In this document: positions 20,542 through 32,429 of the stretch, one piece after another
Layout: every line of letters starts with the position of its first letter
Numbering within the stretch: the first letter of the stretch is position 1
NCBI RefSeq assembly: GCF_002994745.2
Contig: NC_037090.1
Location: forward strand, 19,084,001 to 19,148,000
Source of the DNA: Rosa chinensis
Lineage: Eukaryota; Streptophyta; Magnoliopsida; Rosales; Rosaceae
Direction: 5' to 3'
DNA length: 64,000 nt
Program-made: the position numbers and the translations under genes
The notes under the pieces: generated by a model
Database searches by the model: none
What the model was told of the DNA's origin: nothing
What the model saw: only the letters and a program-made list of their open reading frames with translations

Positions 20542-21333
20542 AATAACCTGCTTATCTATATTGTAACAAACTATGCAGCTAGCATTGTTTATTTAAACAT
20601 TACTTCACATCTAGAGGTTACAAGGGGGAAAGAAAACTCCATATGTTGAGAATGAAACCCAGAACTTGAGCATATTGTTTAATGAGTTCATGTTATTACT
20701 TATTGTACCCAGTTTCCTTCCATGAATTTTGGTTCAGTTTAACTTCCTTTGCACAGAACTAACTTTAAAACATGTTACCATCACTTTCAAGAAATAGGCT
20801 CAGACTTTTTCCATTGAATTGTGAAAGCAGAAAAGTACACCTGCTCAAGCAATCAGGTGATAATAGCACATCAAATCCTCTGGCCCATATTCAAGAAGGT
20901 AGCCATATAGAGACTATAGAGTCCATAAATGGCTTCAATCTGAATTATCCATAACTAACTGCACTATAAAACAAATTCATGGTGAAATACAATAGAAGGA
21001 CATAGACTACTAAATTCAAAAATAAAGCACAAAAAGTAGAAAACATTCTCTGATATGAAAATTCCATTTAAATATTCTGAAACGAGTACAAGCAAAAACT
21101 AGCAGAAAACAATCTTTGATATGAAAATCCCCTTTGAATATTCTGAAACAAGTACAAGCCTGACATAAACAGCCAAAACTGATTTTTAAACAATCTCTAA
21201 AGTTTCATCTGCTCAGCATTTTAGAAAATACGAGGCACATTTACATGAGGGTGATATGAATCCTCAAAAGTGCCATGTACCTTGTTGGACAGATCAGGCT
21301 GAGCAAAAATTGGAAAGCCATGAATGGGCAGTT
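20542..21333. other. Spacer and 3' flank of the F-box gene
   Basis: Non-coding as far as I can see. A roughly 65-bp duplication (gatatgaaaattccatttaa... at 21053 and about 21119) lies in the right part. Confidence 0.5.
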
Positions 21334-22584
21334 CTACTCATATTCAAACTGAATCTCCACATGCATATATTTTCTCATCAGCCGGACAATGGCCGAAGTG
21401 AAGTTTGCCAAAGTTTGGCATTCTTCATGGGATTTGGCTTCTGAAACAACCCCATAAATGACCAACTTCCTCAACTTAGGGCATCTCTCTATAAGTCCTG
21501 CTACCCATTCAGAGAAGAGCTCACTGATTATAGTCCATCCAAGTTCTAACACAACCACATTCTCCAAACGAGATGTACCCTGCAAGCCACAAACATCTCT
21601 TAAATCATAACTTAGGGATAGGTGGCTTAACAGTGGGAAGCAAACAGAAACATTCTCCAAATCCACAACCTCATCCTCATCATCAAACACAACACCCCAT
21701 AGCCGAAGCCTCCTTAAATTTGATGACTTAGATATCATGTTATAGAACTTTGGCCACATGATTGTGAAGCTGCTGACATCCACAATCTGAAGATTCTCAG
21801 TGTTCTCACCAATATCGAGATGGAGCACGCTAACATCATCAATCTTCAATTCCTTCAATGACCCCTTACCAATAAGCTCAAAAAGCTCCAAGGTACAATC
21901 TTTCAAGTGCAGATTCTCAAGGGTATCAGACTCCAATATGAAATTATCCAAACTGACTGCTTCAACATAGATATCTTTCAATGACACACTGCTAAGTTTC
22001 ATTGTTGCCTGTGCATCCGACATTGCTATATCAGGATTAACAAGAGACAAACTGGTGAGTTTTGGACATGCAGTGAGTAAAAGGCTCAAATCCAATGCTG
22101 AGATGCTGACAAAACTCAAGGAAAGTGACTTCAAGCACGGAAACTTCTGATAACTCGGTTCAACACCTGTTACAGAATTATGAGCCAAGGCCAAGACTTC
22201 AAGCTTCTGCCGACTGCATTTCTCAATGATATTAACATTTGGGGTTGTCCGCACATTGTAATGCAGTTGTCGCAAGGTGTCCCGCGTATACATGAGCCAA
22301 GCAATCACTGGGGCAGCTGAGAACTCATCTACATCATCCATAAAAATTGATAAACATTGCAAAGCAGTGGTTTGAAATATGGTTTGAGTTATCAGAATTT
22401 CCAATCTACTCGTTGTGAGATCACGGTAGACAGACCAATCACTGGAATTGAAAGACAGAGTGTGGAGGTGATTCCGCCAAGCCTCTCTCCACTTCTTGCA
22501 AGTTGCGGATGCAATAACCACATCTCGGGCAGCTCTAAGCCGCGATAGTATGTTACCTATGACTTCCACCGGAAGGTGCTCCAT
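21334..22584 (-). CDS. F-box/LRR (RNI-like) protein
   Basis: A 416-residue, single-coding-exon F-box protein, close in my reading to the conserved Arabidopsis F-box/RNI-like protein At1g67190. The F-box is at the very N-terminus (MEHLPVEVIGNILSRLRAARD... ATCKKWREAWR), and irregular leucine-rich repeats run to the C-terminus, which ends IQFEYE. Such proteins are predicted substrate receptors of SCF ubiquitin ligases; the substrate is unknown. The start at 22584 is chosen because the family begins MEHLP/MDHLP; an in-frame ATG at 22593 would add three residues. The CDS lies just downstream of a predicted 5'-UTR intron (acceptor about 22616, donor CAG|GTAATC near 23126). Confidence 0.92.
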   Translation of the reverse strand: MEHLPVEVIGNILSRLRAARDVVIASATCKKWREAWRNHLHTLSFNSSDWSVYRDLTTSRLEILITQTIFQTTALQCLSIFMDDVDEFSAAPVIAWLMYTRDTLRQLHYNVRTTPNVNIIEKCSRQKLEVLALAHNSVTGVEPSYQKFPCLKSLSLSFVSISALDLSLLLTACPKLTSLSLVNPDIAMSDAQATMKLSSVSLKDIYVEAVSLDNFILESDTLENLHLKDCTLELFELIGKGSLKELKIDDVSVLHLDIGENTENLQIVDVSSFTIMWPKFYNMISKSSNLRRLRLWGVVFDDEDEVVDLENVSVCFPLLSHLSLSYDLRDVCGLQGTSRLENVVVLELGWTIISELFSEWVAGLIERCPKLRKLVIYGVVSEAKSHEECQTLANFTSAIVRLMRKYMHVEIQFEYE

Positions 22585-22615
22585 ACGAACCATACCCAAC
22601 AAAATCACCACCAAC

Positions 22616-23126
22616 TGAAGATCGAGGGAAGCTAGTAGTTGCCAAGCTCAATAACACCCATGAAATAAATAAAAAAACCAGCTTCAAATGACTCCGCACC
22701 ACACAATTGAGCACTGATACTTCCTAAGCCTATCATCTGGGTGTCACAAAAAATTAGCAAAATCAAACATCCATCAATGCCAAATACCAATCTGCCATGT
22801 CTGGCACATAATTCAGAATATCATCTATAAAATCAAAAACTCAAAAACCCAGATCAAAGTTTTAAACTTTCAATTCAATCAGTGAGTTTCACTACTGTTA
22901 GTGACAATCATCAGGCAAAGACAGCTACTTGATTCTTAAAACAGTCTCAGTAATTTGGGGATTACATATAAGTTCAAAATTTCAAAACTTTTCACAGGAT
23001 CAATATCAATCTAGAGACACCATTCCCACAAATTCAATAATACACGATAGTCTAATCACAGAAATTACAATCGCAATGAAAAGGAGAAAGGGTAAGACCA
23101 AAGTGAGAATCAGGGCCTGGATTACC
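22616..23126 (-). other. Predicted 5'-UTR intron of the F-box gene
   Basis: On the minus strand a donor (gtcag|gtaatcc, near 23126) and an acceptor (ttcag|ttggtgg, near 22616) bracket about 510 bp of AT-rich sequence. The upstream leader exon would lie about 23127-23280. Confidence 0.55.
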
Positions 23127-23879
23127 TGACGACCATAATCGAAATTCGAAAGTTGCGAGAATCAATTCAATTCCAGGGAGAGAAGAATCGATCGCAATGT
23201 AGAATTTGAATGGGTGAAAGAAAATGAGAATTGGGGGAAGGAAGGTCTGCGTCTAACATGCGCGGAAATCAGAGAATAGTGGTCTTTGCTCACGTGGGAA
23301 GTAGGTCTTATTCTAAACCAGCAAGCTGTTGACGACCCCCCTACTTATAGGTCTATAACATAAAGAGTTTTTCTATTGGGACCTCCCAATTTGCTCATTT
23401 GACCTCCACCTCTTTTGAATTATTGAATTACATATATATCCTCTTGTAAAATGACAATTATAGACAATAATTTTAATTAATTAGTATTTTCTTTACAAAT
23501 CTTTCAACTAAAAAAAAAAAAAACCTAGTTTTCACGATACAAACCACTAAACCCTGGACTTGTGATGTTACTCTAATCTATGATAACAGTCCCATTCTGA
23601 TCACAACGTCAAACCCATTGACGTGCATAAGAGCTATTGCAACTAGGCTTGATGTTCTTCCACCGCCCGTCAAGGTCTGATGTTGTTCTTTCTTCTTGCT
23701 TTCTAGTTTTTTGGGTTCTGCAATTTTCATTACGGATTGAATTTACCAACTAGGTTTTGATTTGTTTGAATAGAAACTGGACAGCTATCTTGAACGACAA
23801 CTACACGAGCAGCACAGTGCAAAGATTGGGGCAGACTTCAACAGAGCTATGGTACTTTGTTTCCGTTATTGCTGGTGTT

Positions 23880-24170
23880 TTTTTCTTCTTCTTCTTCTTC
23901 TTCTGCGTTTGCTATACTGGTTTTTTTTTTTCTTCTTCTTCTTCTGCGTTTGCTATACTGGTGTTTTTTTCTTCTTCTTCTTCTTCTTCTGCATTTGCTA
24001 TACTGGTTTTTTTTTCCTGCTTCTTCTTCTTCTTCTTTTGCGTTTGCTATACTGGTGTTTTTTTTTTCTCTGCTTCTTCTTCTTCTTCTTTTGCGTTTGC
24101 TATACTGGTGTTTTTTTTTTTTTTTTTTCTGCTTCTTCTTCTTCTGCGTTTGCGTTTGCTATATTCTTTG
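23880..24170. repeat. TTC-rich minisatellite in the MULE 5' region
   Basis: About five units, each a TTC run followed by tgcgtttgctatactggt and a T run, with unit length about 55-60 bp. All three frames stay open as Phe/Leu/Ser-rich sequence because of the repeat. It lies between a possible 5' exon and the transposase exons. Confidence 0.9.
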
Positions 24171-25059
24171 TGATGTATGGATTATGGATGTGATCCAACC
24201 GATTGACACGTTCTGTTGATAACAAAGTAATTTGTAAAACAAAATAAAATCCAAGGGAATGTTTGCTGACATGTTCTTGCCATTTCCAAACAGAAACAAC
24301 ATTTGAATTCTTTGGTTGTTACTTGTTTCCTAAATAAAGTTACCAATTTCGACAGTTCACACATCTACCTGGTTTAATTCCTACTTATACATTTCCTTGT
24401 AATCTTCACATCACAATTTTCATGTACGTTTAGTAATTACATATATATAACTTGTATGGTGACCTTTTTTTGGCACCTTTAGCAACTCATCAACTGTAAA
24501 ATTCATTCTGTTTCTACTGTGAAGTGCTCTACTATTTGTTTCACACCTTCTAATTTGCATTAGAGCAGCATTAACTGTTCTTATATTTTCTGCTATCTAT
24601 GTGGACAGGCAACAGAAAAGATGCATCGTTGCCTAAGAAGAACCAATAATGATAGCCAAAAATTATCAATCAGAAGAAAATTTAAAGAAAAGAATAATTT
24701 GCGGACATCCTTAATGACCTTCAGTGTGTATAATCACCACATTGAAGCATTGTTTCAATTAATAGGAGCATAGGAGTTAATGGGTTCACTTTTATATATA
24801 AATATTGTAATCAAACTGTGTGTGCGTGCTGCAGTGGTTCTAGCTACGATCATGATTTATTTTTTCTTTAGTAAAAAAATATGGTCCAAGTTTTGAAAAT
24901 GACGCTGATGCATGCCTAAAGTTTTCTTCAGCTTTAACTATATTCCTATATATGATTCTCAAAAGCTTGAAAGACAAATATACATGCTAGATTGACATTA
25001 CATTTAATCAACGTCACTTGCTTGTGTTTATGTTCTTGTTTTTCAATTACAACATACAG
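24171..25059. other. MULE 5' region, exon structure unresolved
   Basis: Upstream of the first certain transposase exon I cannot define the start codon. Possible leader exon pieces are 23770-23850 and about 24609-24660. Confidence 0.4.
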
Positions 25060-28000
25060 GATCAACAACACGGTGATACCTTTATTCCAGATAGCAGGGT
25101 CAAAGTAGATGATGTTTTAGATCATACCAATCAATTTACAACTGACAAGGTAAACTTTTTTCTAAATTTCTTTAAATATCACGAAGGCATACTATTTTGA
25201 ATCATGATTAGATTCTTTGCTGGTAGATATTCAAAAATAAAGCTGAGTTGATTGAATGGACTCGTTCAGAAGGAACGAGAAACAATTTTGTGATTGTTAT
25301 CCGAAGGTCTGATTCTGGAAAAATTGGCAATAAGAAGAAGAGACCTAAAATTAGATTTTGTTGTGAGAGGAATGGTCAATATAAATCATATAAGTCTATG
25401 AAGTCTGATATAAATACACAAGAATCTGATGAAGATAGTCGAAATGAAAAGCGTCCGAGGCTTACTAGTACAAAGAAATGTGGATGCCCATTTTCATTAA
25501 GAGGCATCAATATTGAAAATGGAGACGAATGGAAGTTAGAGGTGGTTTGTGGAGTGCATAATCATGCTGCTTCAGAATACCTTCATGGGCACTCATTCGC
25601 AGGTCGATTGTCAGAAAAAGAAAATTCATTGTTGGTGGATATGTCCATGAGTTTAATGAGGCCTAAAGAGATTTTGACCGCCATCAAGAGAAGAAATCTG
25701 AAGAATGTGACAGCAATGAAGACAATATATAATTCCAGACAACGATATAGGACAAAAATTAGGGTTGGGAGAACACAAATGCAGCAACTGCTAAGTAACT
25801 TGTTTGAGCACAAGTATATTGAGCATCATAGAAGTGATGGTGATAAAGTAACAGATTTGTTTTGGTGTCACCCTTACAGCATTGAGATTTTACGTACATT
25901 TCCACATGTACTTATCATGGATTGCACTTACAAAACAAATAGATATCGCTTTCCACTTCTGGAGATTGTTGGGATCACGTCCACTAACAAGACCTTCAAC
26001 GTTGCATTTGCTTACATATCAAAAGAGAAAGAAGACAACTATACATGGGCCTTAACTAGATTAAAGACTCTTTTAGATGACAAATGTGCTCCAAGTGTGA
26101 TGATTACAGATCGAGAATTGGCACTGATGAATTCTATAAGTAATGTATTCCCGAATACACGACATGTATTCACGACATGTATTATGTCGTTGGCACATCA
26201 ACAAGCAAGTGTTAACTCATTGCAAGAAATTATTCTCAACAAAAGAAGGATGGGATACATTTAATAATGATTGGCAGTCCGTGGTGAATTCAAATTCTGA
26301 AGATGAGTATTCGAACAATTTAAAATTACTTGAATCAAAATTTAGCACATTTCCTGGGGCCATCGATTATTTGAAAACTACTTGGTTGAACAGCTATAAA
26401 GACAGATTTGTGGCTGCATGGATAGATACTTGTATGCATCTTGGTACCACTACATCAAACAGGTAATTTTAACTATTTTGTCTTTATTTTTTGTCGTATT
26501 TCATTTATTCTTCTATGTGAAGACACTCTAAGTTATCTCTTTATGTTTTTTTTTCTTTCAATTTTTATTATTAGGGTGGAAAGTGCACATTCAAAACTTA
26601 AGAGACAACTTGGTTCTAGCCAACTTGACTTCAGCACATCATGGGATTATATTCACTCTTTGATGGAGTTGCATCACACTGAAATTAAGGCATCCTTTGA
26701 AAAAAGCCGATGTTTCGTCCAACATCAATTTAAGCATGCATACTTAAAAGAATTGATCGGTAATGTATCTATTACTGCTCTAAACAAAATTGTACGTGAA
26801 TCAAATAGGTAATTTCCTTTGCTTTTATTTTTACGTTTTCTCTCTCTTTTTATTTTTAATTTTTCCTCCATATAACATACACACTAATTCAACCATGGTA
26901 TATAGGGTTGATGCAGTTGGAGTTAATGTTGTATCATGTGGTTGTGCCATTCGCCGCACGCACCAATTACCATGTGCACATGAGATTGCCGAATATCGAA
27001 ATTCCCATCAGCCTATCCCAATTGATGCTATCCATTCTCATTGGAGACGGTTAAGTGTAGGTAATTTTGTAGAGGAAATTGATCCCCAAGAAAAAGTTAT
27101 GGTAAGACCACGTTTGACACAATTACAAAAATGGCTAGAAGAACAAGATGATGAAACCAAGAGACAAGTTTTGCTGAAGATTGATGAGCTTATAAATCCA
27201 AGTTGCACAATGCTTCAAGAACCAAATGAGAAGATTAAAACCAAAGAGCGTCCTTCTAAGATTGACAGTAGCACTCGTCGTCTACCATCTGCTTTTGAGA
27301 TTGCCGAGGCTTTTTCCGTACATGGTAGTCAGTCACAAGTACCACTTGAAAAGGTTGTTCATGCATCTCCTAGTACTGTGTTGCCTTCTACGAAATCAAA
27401 TAAGCATCCAGAGAAAAATCAGGTGTGTCTTTCAATTGTGATATATAATAACAATTTCAATTACAACGCCTAAATAAAAAAATTAAAAAAAGCTAACATG
27501 TAATTTTTTTTGTACAGCCTATCTGCGTGACTCAAAGCACTTCACCATTTGAGCTAACACAAAAATATACTGTGCAATTTGTTTTCGGTATGAGGCCTTA
27601 CATTCTAGGTTCATTTGATGTTGAGTCTGATGGTAATTGTGGTTATAGAGTTGTAGCATCAGCTATGGGATTTGGTAGGCGTTTTTGGCGAAGAGTTCGA
27701 ATAGACCTAATGAATGAGCTAAAAAGTATGCCCCACTTGTACATGAAACTATATGGTAGCGAAAGTAGTGTAGAGAATATTATACAGAGACTAAACCATT
27801 CTGGATCTACTGCACCACGTAGAAAATGGATGTGTATAACAGAGATGGGGCATTTGATCGCTACTTGCTATGGAGTTGTTGTGATAAACTTATCTGATCA
27901 ACAGTGCCTTACCTTTCTTCCTTTGACTGAACACATTACTGGACGATTTCAGAACCAAGAACTGCCTGAAATTGGAATTGGTTTTGTTAACGGAGACCAC

Positions 28001-28293
28001 TTTGTGCAGGTAAGTACTATGGCTACATCTTCATGCATTGGTAATTTATAAAAATCTTAACTAATTGGATGCATTTTTATTTTTTATTTTCTTAACAGGT
28101 GTCTTTGCAAGCGGGATGCCCATTACCACCAATCCCACCAAATTGGTACCCCCATGCTGATGATAAAGCAAGATCATTATACAATAGATACAAGGATCGT
28201 CTGCATCAATATACCCAAATACCCCATCCAGAAAGAGTTACTGCTATTTCCGAAATTATAACTCTTGAGACTGATGAGACTATGTTTGAATGA
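25060..28293 (+). pseudogene. FAR1-MULE-SWIM transposase fused to an OTU protease, frameshifted
   Basis: Exons with GT-AG borders: 25060-25149, 25227-26462, 26575-26808, 26906-27422, 27518-28009 and 28099-28293 (stop). Domain order: FAR1-type N-terminal region (CCERNGQY..., CGCPFSLRG, VCGVHNHAAS); MULE transposase core with candidate acidic residues in IMDCTYKTN and ITDRELALMN; SWIM zinc motif CGCAIRRTHQLPCAHEI (CxC...CxH); then an OTU cysteine-protease domain with catalytic SDGNCGYR (Cys) and NGDHFVQV (His). A 13-bp tandem duplication (cacgacatgtatt at 26158-26170 and 26171-26183) shifts the frame just before the CRWHI motif. Every other junction stays in frame. Transposases of this class move the element; an OTU domain would cleave ubiquitin, but its role in transposition is unknown. 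The 5' end is unresolved. Confidence 0.88.
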
Positions 28294-28850
28294 TTTTTTT
28301 TTATATATAGAATTACTGAATCCTTTCTTTACATTTAGAATAATTTTTTTGTTGATTTGCTATATGTATTACACAACAATTGATTGTGAGAATGATTCAT
28401 GTTTTGAATTAATTTTTTTATTTCACTTGTAATATTGTACATGGGTATAGGAAGAATTACAAGTTTATTGTCAAATCTTAAGAGCAACCATTTTACTTTG
28501 AAACTATTCAGTTGGGGTGCTACTTAATTGTCAGATTATGTTGTAAATAATTTTGTTTCAATTAAATGAAAGAGTTCTGACCGTTTGATTCATGAACGAA
28601 AATTCTAGAAATTTTGTTTGGGTAACTTTTTGTGTTTGCATGCAAAGAAGAAAAAAAAAAACAAATGGAGGTGTAGTGAGTGAATTAGAGGTATAATGAG
28701 TAATTTATTCTTTTGTATGTGAATAATATAGCTAAGGTTATCTTAGGAATTCAAAAGGAGGTCTAGTGAGCAAACAATGGGTATTTAAAAGCAAGAAGGA
28801 GGTGTAGAGAGTAGAGAGGTCAGATGAGCAAATTTAAAGAATAATTTACA

Positions 28851-29759
28851 GAATTTCATATAATTAAATCTGTATTTAATCCGTTAAATTAATAAATCAA
28901 GTATAAATTGTATCAGTATTAATTAAGCCAATAAGGCTTATGGTTAAATTTTCAAAAACCCACAATTTACCCTTCTTTGATAATAGTTTAAAAATTTATA
29001 ATTTAACACATGAAGGATAAAATAGCAAATTGAATTGAAGAAATTACAAAAAAAAAATATCTTAGACGTTTTGTTGTTTTGTTAACTGCAATAGCAGTTT
29101 TTTTTTTTTTTTTTGGAGTTTTGCAGTTTAAATAAAAAAATTACTTATTAAATAAAAAGTTAACTTTTTTTTTTTGAAGAAAGAAAAAGTTATTCATAAT
29201 TTCATAAAAAATAAACATTTTTTTAGAAAAATTACTAAAACAAACTCTTTTTTTATAAATAAAATATTATAGACACAAATAAAGTATAAAATGTCAATTG
29301 ATACACGCGTGAGCGTGTGTTAAGAGGCTAGTTGCTAATTATGTGGATTTTAATTTGATTTGAAAAGAAAATGAGTAATATCAATCGTACAATTTTATTG
29401 GTAAATGAATGACGTCAATTTTATTCAAATTGAGTTGATAAAGAACATACGACAGCAAAATATGAGGGACAATTAGAAAACCGCGCAAAGGAAAGCGAAA
29501 GGCCTAACTTTTTTAAAATGATATAATTTTGGGCCATATAGTCGAATTGAGGCACATAATGCTTTTTTGGAAACAGATCAAGGAGACGAATAAGACTTAC
29601 TCACTACACCCTGATGTTTGGGCAATTCTGGTAAAAAAGAACCGCTTAGGCAGGCAATTTTGTGTTTTAAGTTTTTGGGGATACAACAATATTAAGGTAT
29701 GATTTACCCATGACATAGTGCAACGATCTAAGGTCAAGCTTTCGAGTAATAAACAAACA
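28851..29759. other. AT-rich spacer
   Basis: Several A- and T-runs, no gene. A short palindromic-looking atacacgcgtgagcgtgtgt occurs near 29300. Confidence 0.5.
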
Positions 29760-30200
29760 GAGAAGAGATTTGCCATCAGACATTGATCAAGAAAAACATC
29801 ACGTAGACAGAGAAGTTAGCTGATTGAACGCGTCAAAATCAGTAGTAGGAGGTCTAAGAATACATTCCTCCAGTGACAATTGTTTTAGATTAAAAGTCAA
29901 GCCAACATGTAAACTCTGAGGGAAAACATATTGTTCATCTGGTATCATACAAAAACCAAGTTGAAGATGAAGCTCTTCAACTCCTTTTGTAATTGCAAAA
30001 TGAATCCACTAGAAAAGAATGCAGTTATTTTGTGAGACCTTAAACGTGTGCTCAACACATTAGTAAATCATTTCAAATTCTTCTCCGCTTGTGTAAGTAA
30101 TTGGCGGTGGTGATCAAATTTCATGATGTATTTAGAAACAGCAAGGACCGAAGTTACAAATCCAAAGATTTAACACAAAATTCAATTCTCACTTCCTGGC
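29760..30200 (-). pseudogene. F-box/LRR relic, N-terminal/middle part
   Basis: On the minus strand 30010-29760 translates into LRR-like sequence typical of plant F-box/LRR proteins (WIHFAITKGVEELHLQLGF ... LKQLSLEECILRPPTTDFD ... FNQLTSL). A frameshift then separates it from an SLRDVFLD-like continuation. Farther upstream (30170-30030) a weaker frame (KFDHHRQLLTQAEKNLK) is interrupted by a stop. No intact F-box was found. Confidence 0.6.
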
Positions 30201-30349
30201 AATTATGTTCACCAATTTTCATCACATACACTCAAACATAACCTTTTGTGTATAATTGTCTTTAATCAACCTAAACAAAGTAAATTGTACAGCATAAATG
30301 CATAATAAGGCAGTTGGTTCACCACTTCAACATCCCTCGAACTTAGAGC

Positions 30350-31020
30350 ATTAGTCTTTCCTTCACCACTGTTCTAATGATAGTTTTGCTGTTCCACACC
30401 AGCACAAGGTTTCTTTGTGCACAGGCCTCCTACGAGCCTCGACAAACTGAACCTCCAGACCATACCTCTGAGACTTACATCTAGCGATCTTCACAGTACT
30501 TAGAAAATATATGTCAGCATACTGTGAAAAATAAAATAGATTAGACCACGTAATCCAGGGGAGAAAGAGGGTGGAAGGGAGTAATATACTAATAGACAGA
30601 TTTTCCAAACTTACATCAGGAATATCAAATTCACCTTCACTTGCATCACACAAATCTAATGATACCTTCCTAAGCAGTGGCAACTGAAACCAACATGAAA
30701 GGCAAAAAGTTGATGTTAAACTTGGTTCCTTTAACTGATATTAAGAAGCGGTACTACGTTATTATCACCTTTGAAGCAGCATCGGAAATAAAGCTTCTCT
30801 TTATCCCAGGACCCTGTACAATGTAGTAAATCCAGCACCACAGGAACAAGCAATCATTATATTGTCGGGGTATATACCTCTTTCAAATTGCAGTAAACAT
30901 CAATCTAGGATGAAACGAAACAGTCATAGATTCTCACATTATGACGCAGCAAGGGATCTTCAAGAGCTTTACAGTCAAGAAGAAAAGAAACCCCTTTAGT
31001 TGTCATTTCTCCACATTCCT
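30350..31020 (-). pseudogene. F-box/LRR relic, C-terminal part
   Basis: Minus-strand exon-like pieces: 31010-30915 (GVSFLLDCKALEDPLLRHN), about 30810-30770 (GIKRSFISDAASK), 30683-30612 (LLRKVSLDLCDASEGEFDIPDV) and 30520-30363, whose start YADIYFLSTVKIARC gives way to a frameshifted end (an alternative frame reads LVLVWNSKTIIRTVVKE, like C-termini of such proteins). Missing 5' exons and the frameshift argue for a dead copy. It lies upstream, in transcriptional order, of the 29760-30200 relic that carries an earlier part of the protein, so these are remnants of two genes. Confidence 0.6.
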
Positions 31021-31085
31021 AAACAACAAAATTGATCACTTCTGTGAACATGCATAAGCATAAACGAAGGACACCATCTTATATC

Positions 31086-31215
31086 ATACTAAAGCTTCCA
31101 TCGTATAAATCGGTAAAGATGATCCTCAAGGTGATCCGACCGTTGGATCATCGTATAAATCGGTAAAGATGATCCTCTAGGTGATCTGTGAGGGTCCGAC
31201 CGTTGGATTGTCGTA
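31086..31215. repeat. Short tandem repeat with cgtataaatcggtaaagatg
   Basis: Two units and a partial third of tcgtataaatcggtaaagat followed by gatcctc and a gaccgttggat end. The unit is 56-70 bp because of a small insertion. Confidence 0.85.
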
Positions 31216-31379
31216 TAATTGTGATTTGTGAATTATTTTTTGTCAAAAAAGGAAAGGAAAAAAAATCTAAAAAGATAGAAAATAAAAAATTTCAAAATAG
31301 AAAACCAAAAAAGTTTAATGGCAAATGAGGGGTTATATACATAAGTCTGAATTGGTTTTAGTTGCTTTGATAAAAAAAA

Positions 31380-31682
31380 AAAAAATGTTTACAGGTCTTA
31401 ACGGGTTCCAACAGAAAATCCGCAAACCCGCAAGCTAACAGGTTCTTACCGGGTCGGCCCGTTAATTCTTTACATTCCTCTTATTTGATGTACGTGGCTA
31501 AAGCTTTGCTTAATTTTTTGTTTTTTCTTCAATAATGGGTGTTTTATTTGAAAGGTTGCTCAAGGATCCAACTCAGAGGATTTTCCATTAATCAGAAACA
31601 CAAACTCGGAAGATGAAGAGAGTGATTCTTTCGAAAATGAGGTATGCAAATATAAAGAATTGTTTAAGGATATCTCTATTTG
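31380..31682. other. Spacer with possible TE fragments
   Basis: 31390-31490 has a cgggttcc/cgggtcggcccg composition like hAT subterminal sequence. 31555-31640 reads as a possible exon (VAQGSNSEDFPLIRN...) followed by a GT dinucleotide. Neither can be assigned. Confidence 0.3.
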
Positions 31683-32039
31683 TGTTTGGCCCAAACTCTA
31701 GGTTACTTGACCTAGTGGTAATAGGGTTAAATTAGAAGGATCTAGATTCCTATTCAATGTACGATTACTTTCCTTGTACGATTGAGATTCTATGTATTGT
31801 AATCCTCTATATAAAGAGGCCCCTATTATCAATGAGAATACACAGCAAATTCCTCTCAAATTCAGTTTCTCTAAAACACGTTATCAGCACGAAGCCCTAA
31901 CCCTGAAAACCCTAATTTTGTAACCTCCAAAATCCTGCAACCACCACCCCACATATCGAAGCCCTACTCCCAAGGAGCCTAGAACCGGCGGCGGAACCAC
32001 CGGAACCGGCCGGAAAACCCCTGAACTGGCCGTCGGAAA

Positions 32040-32340
32040 AATCGAACCGGCCCCTGCCCTGTGCCTGCCCCTGCGAGACCTGCCGAGACCTACCGACAGC
32101 CCCTGCAAGCCTCCTGCCGAGAGCTGCCGAGACACCTGCCGAACCCTGCGCACCCATGTGCCTGCCCCTGTCGACATCTGCCGAAAGCTCCGCATAGCCC
32201 CCGCTGACACCTGCCGAGCACCTGCCGAGACCTGCGCACCCTTGTGCCTGCATCTGCCGACAGCTGCCTAGCCCCTGCCAAGCATCTGCCTGCCAGCCCT
32301 GCACAGCCTCCGCACACCTCCTGCACAGCCCCTGCAGCAA
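32040..32340. repeat. Imperfect cctgccgagacctgc repeats in the leader
   Basis: The GC-rich leader of the retrotransposon consists of many diverged copies of ctgccgagacctgcc and gcacccttgtgcctg. The open frames here on the minus strand are products of that repetition. Confidence 0.75.
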
Positions 32341-32429
32341 CCCTGCCTAGCTCCGGCCACCAGTTTCCAGCCACTTTTCCGGCCATCTTCAACGACTTTT
32401 CCGGTCAAGATTTCCGGCTATTTTTCAAG

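Larger units (their letters stand above)
23375..28850 (+). mobile_element. Mutator-like element carrying a transposase-OTU gene
   Basis: Terminal inverted repeats were found: aatttgctcatttgacct at 23388-23405 matches the reverse complement of 28817-28834 with one mismatch. Extra related GAGGT...GTGAGC blocks sit subterminally on the right (28672-28800). The exact outer ends and the 9-bp target duplication could not be fixed. Inside is a multi-exon gene with all landmarks of a MULE transposase. The element is about 5.5 kb and near complete, but its gene carries a frameshift. Confidence 0.8.

Noticed and set aside
31884..32392. Minus-strand Gly/Arg-rich frames of 100-142 residues
   Set aside because: They are antisense translations of the repetitive GC-rich leader of the copia element.
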